From Aquilaria yunnanensis (taxonomy: Eukaryota; Streptophyta; Magnoliopsida; Malvales; Thymelaeaceae): a DNA stretch of 64,000 nucleotides. The stretch covers positions 69,284,001 through 69,348,000 of the forward strand of contig CM077599.1 in NCBI GenBank assembly GCA_039654915.1, written 5' to 3'. Made by a program: the position numbers and the translations under genes. This document shows positions 57,731-64,000 of the stretch, piece after piece; the first letter of the stretch is position 1; the number at the start of each line of letters is the position of its first letter. The notes below the pieces were generated by a model that made no database searches, was not told the origin of the DNA, and saw only the letters and a list, made by a program, of their open reading frames with translations.

Positions 57731-58078
57731 TTAGTTCCCAGAAGCCTTGTCAACGATATATGTACATTGGTTCCATACAAGTGCACTCTTTATCAGGAAT
57801 TTTATTGGGTCATTCAGTTTGTATTTGGGGGCAATATCAACTAGACGTGCCAATAATGCCTCATGACAAACTATTCCATTTCTTATGAGCTCTTTGCAAC
57901 ATTGATCTGAGACAGATCCTGACCTGAAAATAGCTAAAACAATTTCATTTGCACAATGAACCTTTACCGTTGCATCACAGTGCCTTTCTTTGATAATATC
58001 ACGATAATTTTTTGCTATAGAGGTTGAAAAAAAAATAAGTAACACTAAAAAACTCAAAAAATGCTTGATAATCGCCAT
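57731..58078 (-). CDS. Secreted six-cysteine ECA1/DD11-like prolamin-like protein (a3)
   Basis: A 115-residue single-exon protein, the intact partner of a1. The signal peptide is residues 1-22 (hydrophobic FLVLLIFFSTSIA). Six cysteines lie at 34, 42, 60, 61, 71 and 105 with the same spacing as a1. Conserved words are RDIIKERHCDATVKVHC, EIVLAIF, CCKELIRNGIVCHEALL and ALVWNQC. It belongs to the ECA1/DD11 prolamin-like family of plant secreted peptides, several of which act in or are specific to the female gametophyte; the role here is inferred from the family. It differs from a1 at about 18 positions by eye, none a cysteine and with no gaps. That is consistent with selection on the mature protein, although the duplication may simply be recent. 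Confidence 0.87.
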   Translation of the reverse strand: MAIIKHFLSFLVLLIFFSTSIAKNYRDIIKERHCDATVKVHCANEIVLAIFRSGSVSDQCCKELIRNGIVCHEALLARLVDIAPKYKLNDPIKFLIKSALVWNQCTYIVDKASGN

Positions 58079-58158
58079 GTTCTATTTCTTGGATTTTTTG
58101 TCTTTGGTTTGTTAAGGTGAGATCTTTAGTATGAGAATTCATGTTATGAGATGAAAGT

Positions 58159-58168
58159 CATATATACT
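58159..58168 (-). promoter_or_regulatory. TATA box of a3
   Basis: The minus strand reads GTAGTATATATGAC about 85 bases before the a3 start, in the same place as the TATA elements of the other copies. It is a stronger TATA match than that of a1. Confidence 0.5.
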
Positions 58169-58199
58169 ACTAGGTTCATGCTAAAATAAATGTAACTCA

Positions 58200-59820
58200 A
58201 TGACATTAAATTTTATTAACACATTGGATTTAAATTTCTTACTGGAATTTATGTTTTCATTAAGATATTGTGTGAAACCGCTAAATTTTACTTGATCATA
58301 ATTTGGGGCTCTACAGTAGGCCGAGTCTTCAAAGATTCCAACTGGTTTGGACCAAGTTACCCTCCATCCATTTTCAACCATTGCTAGTTGGTTGAAAATG
58401 TAATTTAGTGAAAATGATGATAAAAACATGGAAATTATATCTACGGTTGCTATCTTAAATAAATATAAGTTGTAAAGGAAATCTTAATATGGTATCTACT
58501 TGAAGAAAACTCCTACATTTTCAAAATTTTCTTTGACAATTCTTTGCCATTAGTTTTTTGTTGGGTACTACACCATTTGTTTCCTTAGTTTTTATCAATT
58601 ATGTCAAAATTGATTAATTATTTTAATTTTTGTAATTCTTGTAGAAAGCATAGTTCTTAGTTTTATAGATACAAGCTAGAAACACATCTAGAGCTTGACA
58701 CATTCAACTCGAGAAAGATGAAGTCTTCCATGATTGATTACCTCATTAGAGTGGCTCAACCCACATCTGCGTGCTAATAAACAATTACTATAGGGAAAGG
58801 AAAATTTCAAGTTAATCAATGATGGATCACATAAAAGAAGAACAATGAACAACCCCACTCCCAGTTGTTCAATGGCGACACTAGCTTCAGGTAGCCAACA
58901 CAATGGTTCTTTGAAAATAAGGTGGCACTAATGCTTACCCTTTGCTCGGCCATTGACCAAGAAAAATCAATTAAGGTTTAAGCAGAGTTAATGAACACTA
59001 GAAAGAATTTAAAAACATTAGAAACAAAAAATGTCCATTTTCCTTTGGCTACTGATGCTAACAAAGTTGAACATGCTTTTGGGTTTTTAATTTTTGTTAA
59101 TTGAGGGAGTAGAAAAAGGAAGCATAAAAAAAAAAGTTGATTTGGGCCATTCATTTGAGCTTATGAGGGAAAAGCAGCAAGGCCACAAATAAAATTGAAT
59201 AACCCATACAAAAAGAAATGTTAAATGAATAATGAAAGATTTTGTGTTTTAGAAATATCGTATAATTGCACAGACAATTAATTTTCTTAAAAAAAATAAA
59301 AATTTTATTCAATTATATTTATATTGGTGCTATGTGGGTATATATTTGTGTACTTGTGTAATTTTTAATGAATCATGCATATAAGTAAAGTTAACTAACA
59401 CACAATAAAATTTCTACATTATGATTTATTATAATAACATACGTCAAATACAAAACAAAAGTATTGTACAACTTTGTATAGTAATTGAAGATACATAATA
59501 AAAATGAACAAATTTGTCAATCATTAGTTCAAATTGAATCCAAGAATAAACAAACTGAAATAACAATTTTACATGTTTTTTAATGTGCAAAATCGATCAT
59601 ACATATTTTGAAATTTGAATGAGTGTATGTAAATCTACATAATGTTAAAAATGCATTTACATAGCATGCTTTTAGTGACCAGTGACTAAATTGAACAAAT
59701 TTCAGATTTAGAAGTCTAGAATTGAATTGTTGTGGAGGATATGATAAAAAAAAAAGGGATTTGATTGAAAACTATAAAAAACTACATGTAAAGAAGGATT
59801 GAGAATGAAATAGACACTAT
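58200..59820. repeat. Block C spacer with the empty TRIM site
   Basis: Homologous to 38098-41650 without the TRIM array (empty site GGCCG at 58319-58323) and to 19100-20022. The minus-strand frame 58688-58903 overlaps the possible eroded exon seen at 40459-40764, but in a different frame. Confidence 0.5.
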
Positions 59821-60045
59821 ATGAAAGTTTGGATATCAATGTGGCATGCAAGGAACAAGAGGGCTGAAGTAGGGACAAAACCCTACCCGAGGCTTGAATT
59901 TATTCTGTTGCCAATGGAAAAATTAGCCAGGGAGAGGCATTTCCTGTGTTCAATGTGTTATCTTGGTCTCCAGGTTATTACTAAGTTTGCTATTCGAAAA
60001 GCTAATCTGGTAGCATGGAAAGCATGTAATAAGATACTGATCTAG
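59821..60045 (+). other. Open frame conserved in place in three blocks, function unknown
   Basis: 74 codons beginning MKVWISMWHARNKRAEVGTK. The start region is also open in block A (25191 onward) but has a stop in block B. There is no signal peptide, transmembrane segment or known motif. It may be a remnant exon of a host gene or chance. Confidence 0.3.
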
Positions 60046-63000
60046 AATATCTTGATTGATCAATTGTGTAGTGACAGTTCTGTGAAGTGCTCTTTTGGCT
60101 AGGTGACTTGGAGACTTCTGTTTGAATATTTTGGTGTGTGCTTACTATTGTGTAGTGATAGTGATTTTAAGGTTTCTTTATTGACTTCTTACGAACTTAA
60201 CCTTTAGAATTGCATGAACTAACATATGACATGTGAAGCATAGAGTTGCAAATTTTGGGAAGTCATGTGGCAGCTAATGTTGAAGGCTTTGTTACTAGAA
60301 ACAATATTGCTGTCAAGTGAGCACACTGGGTACTATAAAATGGTTGGATTATTTCCTTGGTTTTGAGCACACTAGGTTCTGTGGAGATTGTTGGATTATT
60401 TTTGGAGGGCCATATATTTGGAAAGTGTAAATTTCATTTAGTGTGCAAATGAGGTTGTCAAAGTATGATACCTTATATTTATTGGTTAAGTAAATAAGTA
60501 AGTGGGTTTTAAAGCTTACTTGTAACTGGAAGAATAGTTTTAGAACCAAGATTCTTCCTGTTTGTCAATGAGCAACTCCACTCAAATAACTATATAATGT
60601 TAGCCAATTGCTAATCTTACTTCATTATGAGGCTTAATATGATCACCTTTTTAGTCAAAGGCCTGATCTCATTAGTCTTAGCGTTAATAGACAAACTTTT
60701 ATTTCTCCTTCTAGATTTAGGGTAGTCTTGATGGTTTATTTATGTAGTTTTGCTATCTCATGTACTTCCTTTTACTTTTCCTTATATATAATTCTAATTA
60801 CAAAAAAAAAAAATTAGCACCGAATTTTAGCTCTTGGGTGTGTTCTCTTATGCAAGCATGTATATGACCTTGTGTTCCTTAAGTTGGTTTTGACCATTGT
60901 GTATTTTGAAGGCTTATGTTGTTAAACTCCTATTAAATTATAGATCTCATTATCTAAAAGTAGTTTATCTAATTTACTACAGAATTTCATATGTTGGTGG
61001 CAAAGTGTGACTGAGGTTTGAGATTTTGCTAAAAGACTTGTTTTGGTTTGAAAATGTTGAAGTATCAAAACCTAAAAATAAAAAAATACCAAAATTCTGG
61101 GAAAAAAACATGATAATTTTATCCAATGAGGATCTTATATATTTCTCTTTAATGAAGAAATAAATTTGATATTAGTCTCTTCTAATTCTACAAGTCCATC
61201 TGGAGCTTGAAGTTAAGCTTGGGAACTTGTTACTTAAGAGTGATTTCTAAGTGAACTGGTAAGGGAACTAAGATTGCATGCTTATTGCACTAATGTTTGT
61301 AGGGCCTAGTAATGATTATGTGTGTGTGGCACTTTGACATTTCATTTGAGCTAATGAACTCTAAACCTATAGGTCAAGTGTGCAAAAGTCTGTGCTAGTG
61401 ATTGCATTGCTTACTTTGCTAGTGAACACTTGAAGCAACGTAGAGTGCTAGGTCATGTGCTATCTTTTGGGCCTCTACAAATTCTTCCCTTATCTAAGGT
61501 GTACTGCTATAGTGTTTGTGTTGGCAACTTGAACTTTAAACCACTAGACATATTTTGAGAATGCTTATGTTTATGACTAAGTATAGCTACTATGTAATTG
61601 TTCATGGTTAATAACTCATTTGGTTACTAGCAATCTTATTTTCTGACACTATTAAGCTTGTAATGCAAGGTGCTTACAACTAGAAAGATCTTCATTTTTC
61701 ACACACTGGATTATACAACGGTTTACTCATATTTAAGAGAGTTCACTACAACATTTTTGCATGAGTAAAAGAAAAGTTTCCCACTTACCATGGCCATGAC
61801 TAATTCTAGGCAACTATAAGTATTAGGGTAAAGATATACAAGTTCTTTTTCAGCCCAAAAACTTTTTATCCAAAATACAATTAGCCCAAAGACAAAATTA
61901 CTACTAATTATGAATAGTAATTCTGTTTTGGAAATTTGAATATATTTTCTTATTACTCAATATTTTGTACACTAAAAGTTTAGGGTTTTTGAAGGAATGA
62001 AAAGGGTGGTGTCTCGAACTCTGGTTTGGGATGCACAGGACAAGTCCTTGCTACACCACATTAAAGTTCAAAGACTAATATATTTATGTCAACTTATGGT
62101 GTTTTCACCAATAATAAAAACACATGCAGCAAGTAATTTTAACTTACTACCAATTCTAGGAATTCAGAAAACTTGAGACCTTCATAACAAGCCTCTGAAA
62201 AAGCTGCATGCTTTTAAGTGACATTAGAAACCACTAACACCCAGGAAAAAATGGTTAAGAACATTGTTATGTTGATTACTATTAACTATTAGGAAACATT
62301 TCATTAAAGATCCATAAATTATTTTGATATTTTAGTTGAATTAGTACACCACTAAAAGACATTTTTATGGTTAGAAAAAAAATGACATTTTTATAATTTT
62401 TATCATTCATTTCTATAATTAAAAATACTTGAGATATATATAAAATATATGAAACAACATTAATAGGTTATATTTTTTTAGGGTTTGACTTTTACCAATT
62501 ATATCATATAAATAACATTTTCAAAATTCTCAAAGTGCATCCCCTCTTAAGCACAGCTTAACAACATATAGAGCATATGCTCTATCTTGTATAAATGTAT
62601 GGGCATAATGTAAAGTACAACATGGTTATATAAGTTTATTGTAGGTTTCTTTTATTTGAATTTATTCTAGGTTTTAAATGAACTTCATTTTGGAGAAAGA
62701 AATTTAAAAATTGAAAACATAAAATAAATTGAATTGTCCAATTATTAACTATCCAAAAAGGTTAAAAATACTAGCAGACAATTAACTGTGAAATAGTGTA
62801 AAAAAAATACTGTTTTTAGACTTTTTAAGTAATAATTTGAAAAGTTTATGTGAGATAGTGTAAAAGAGGAGAAAAAATGGGTAGGAGGGCAATAGTAGGT
62901 TTATTAACTAAGGGTAAATGTGTAATTAGAACAAAACTTAACAAAATCACACTAAAATAAAATCTTTCTACTAAGAAATATAATAAAATATGCAAAAATC

Positions 63001-63238
63001 TATGTTTCTTAAAATTGTGAGAACACCTTGTATCACCCAAAGCAAGATATTATTAATAGTAGTTAAGAACACCATGTATCACCCAAAGCAAGATATTATT
63101 AATAGCAGCAAACAATTATACAACTATAAGATAGAGTTCTCTCCAATACAATAGGAGGAAGAAGAAGAAGAAGAAGGTATTTATGTGGAGATCCATTGTT
63201 GTTGTATATATATACATGCGAAACACATACATAAATTA
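60046..63238. repeat. Block C spacer between the 'a' and 'b' genes
   Basis: Matches block B 42100-46810 without the Harbinger element (empty site near 62215). It includes the poly(A)-like run near 60803 and a locally duplicated stretch before b3 (AACACC...TATCACCCAAAGCAAGATATTATTAATAG occurs twice, 63021-63058 and 63067-63104). The minus-strand frame 62846-63040 and the plus-strand frame 30741-30953 are the same non-coding sequence in two block copies. No gene seen. Confidence 0.45.
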
Positions 63239-63241
63239 GTT

Positions 63242-63583
63242 CTAAGAAGCCTTGCCGCCAACATTTAAACATTGGTACCATACTAGTACACTCTTTATCA
63301 AGACTTCTTGTAGGTCATTCAATTTGTATTTAGGGACCGCATCAACTAGGCATTCTAATAATGCCTCATGACAAACTATTCCATTTCTTATCAGTTGCTT
63401 GCAACATTCATCTAAGACAGATCCTGACCTGAAAATGGTTGCAACAATTTCATCTGCACAATGAACTTTTACCATTGCATCACAATGTCTTTATTTGATA
63501 ATATCACAATAATTTTTTTCTGTGGAGGTTGAAACAAAAATAAACAACTCTAAAAAGTTCAAAATGTACTTGATGCTTGCCAT
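63242..63583 (-). pseudogene. ECA1/DD11-like gene b3, single premature stop
   Basis: From the ancestral start at 63583 (MASIKYILNF) the frame is open except for TAA at codon 31, where paralogs have Glu (GAA). After it come RHCDAMVKVHC, EIVATIF, CCKQLIRNGIVCHEALL and VLVWYQC, so all six family cysteines are present. Arg26 has become Cys, which would add an unpaired cysteine. The longest clean frame begins at 63475. It is the least damaged of the b copies. One sequencing error could in principle explain the stop, but the extra cysteine and the Glu in the signal-peptide region (FLELFIF) suggest relaxed constraint. Confidence 0.75.
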
Positions 63584-63665
63584 GTTCTTGGTTCTTGGTT
63601 TTTTTTCCTTTGGTTTTCTAAGGTGAGATTTGTAGTATGAGAATTCATATTATAAGATGAAAGTT

Positions 63666-63673
63666 ATTTATAC
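63666..63673 (-). promoter_or_regulatory. TATA box of pseudogene b3
   Basis: TATAAATA on the minus strand, about 85 bases upstream of the ancestral start, as in b1 and b2. Confidence 0.5.
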
Positions 63674-63679
63674 TATAAG

Positions 63680-64000
63680 GTGCACGATAAATTAGATGTA
63701 ACTAAACAAACATTAAATTTTATTAATACATTGGGCTTAATTTCTTGGTGGCGTTTTTGTTTTCGTGAATATAATGTGTGAAACTGCTAAAGTTTACTTG
63801 ATCGAACTATGGCAATTTTTTCACAACAAAACATCATATGGCATTCACTTGCATTTTTTGCCCATTTCATCCAATACTTCATTTTTTTTTTTTTTGGAAT
63901 TCACAAAATGTTTCAAATTTTTTTCTTTCATGGTGAAATATGGGAAATTACCATAACCTCTGTTGGGGTTTAAAGTAACCTACACTTTTTTCCTTCATTT
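63680..64000. other. Upstream flank of b3, runs off the window
   Basis: Matches 47250-47560 of block B. The duplication therefore continues beyond the right edge. No gene seen. Confidence 0.5.

Overview
This is a low-GC stretch of a flowering-plant nuclear genome, most likely a eudicot; the species cannot be named from the sequence. The evidence is a dense population of plant retrotransposon families (Athila/Tat-like Ty3-gypsy with tRNA-Asp primer sites, Ty1-copia with tRNA-Met primer sites, a TRIM array, LINE ORF1 fragments with a DUF4283-like region), hAT and PIF/Harbinger DNA transposons, spliced-gene signals, and small secreted proteins of the plant-specific ECA1/DD11 prolamin-like family. 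No bacterial-style genes, operons or CRISPR arrays are present.

The window reads best as one block of roughly 17 kb present three times and then remodelled by transposons. Each block carries a gypsy remnant whose gag is split across opposite strands, then an 'a' ECA1/DD11-like gene, spacer, a 'b' ECA1/DD11-like gene, more spacer and, where kept, an F-box-associated pseudogene. Blocks B and C start with a short-LTR copia gag fragment. Block A spans about 1-33061: gypsy copy I, a 10.7-kb nested gypsy insertion (6589-17290), gene a1, large solo-LTR-like insertions (20028-25091 and 25318-27550), and its second half inverted (27551-33061). Block B spans about 33070-51365: copia fragment, gypsy copy II, promoter remnant of a lost a2 gene, a TRIM array (38148-40123), a Harbinger element with a captured gene exon (45034-46442), pseudogene b2, and the F-box-associated remnant. 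Block C spans about 51366 to the window end: copia fragment, gypsy copy III, gene a3, spacer and pseudogene b3.

Only two genes look intact: a1 (18636-18983, minus) and a3 (57731-58078, minus). Both encode 115-residue secreted proteins with six cysteines. All three 'b' genes are broken in different ways, and a2 has lost its coding region while keeping its upstream sequence.

Because the blocks are paralogous, many insertions have an empty counterpart elsewhere in the window. This fixes their borders and target-site duplications: hAT (CTAAAGAC), solo LTRs (TAAAT and TAAGA), TRIM array (GGCTA/GGCTG), Harbinger (TAA). Nearly everything outside the ECA1/DD11-like genes and their spacers is mobile-element sequence. 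I found no evidence of a wholly new system. The most notable items are the TRIM array with an internally triplicated LTR, the Harbinger-type element carrying a Vma12-like exon, and the decaying secreted-peptide gene cluster.
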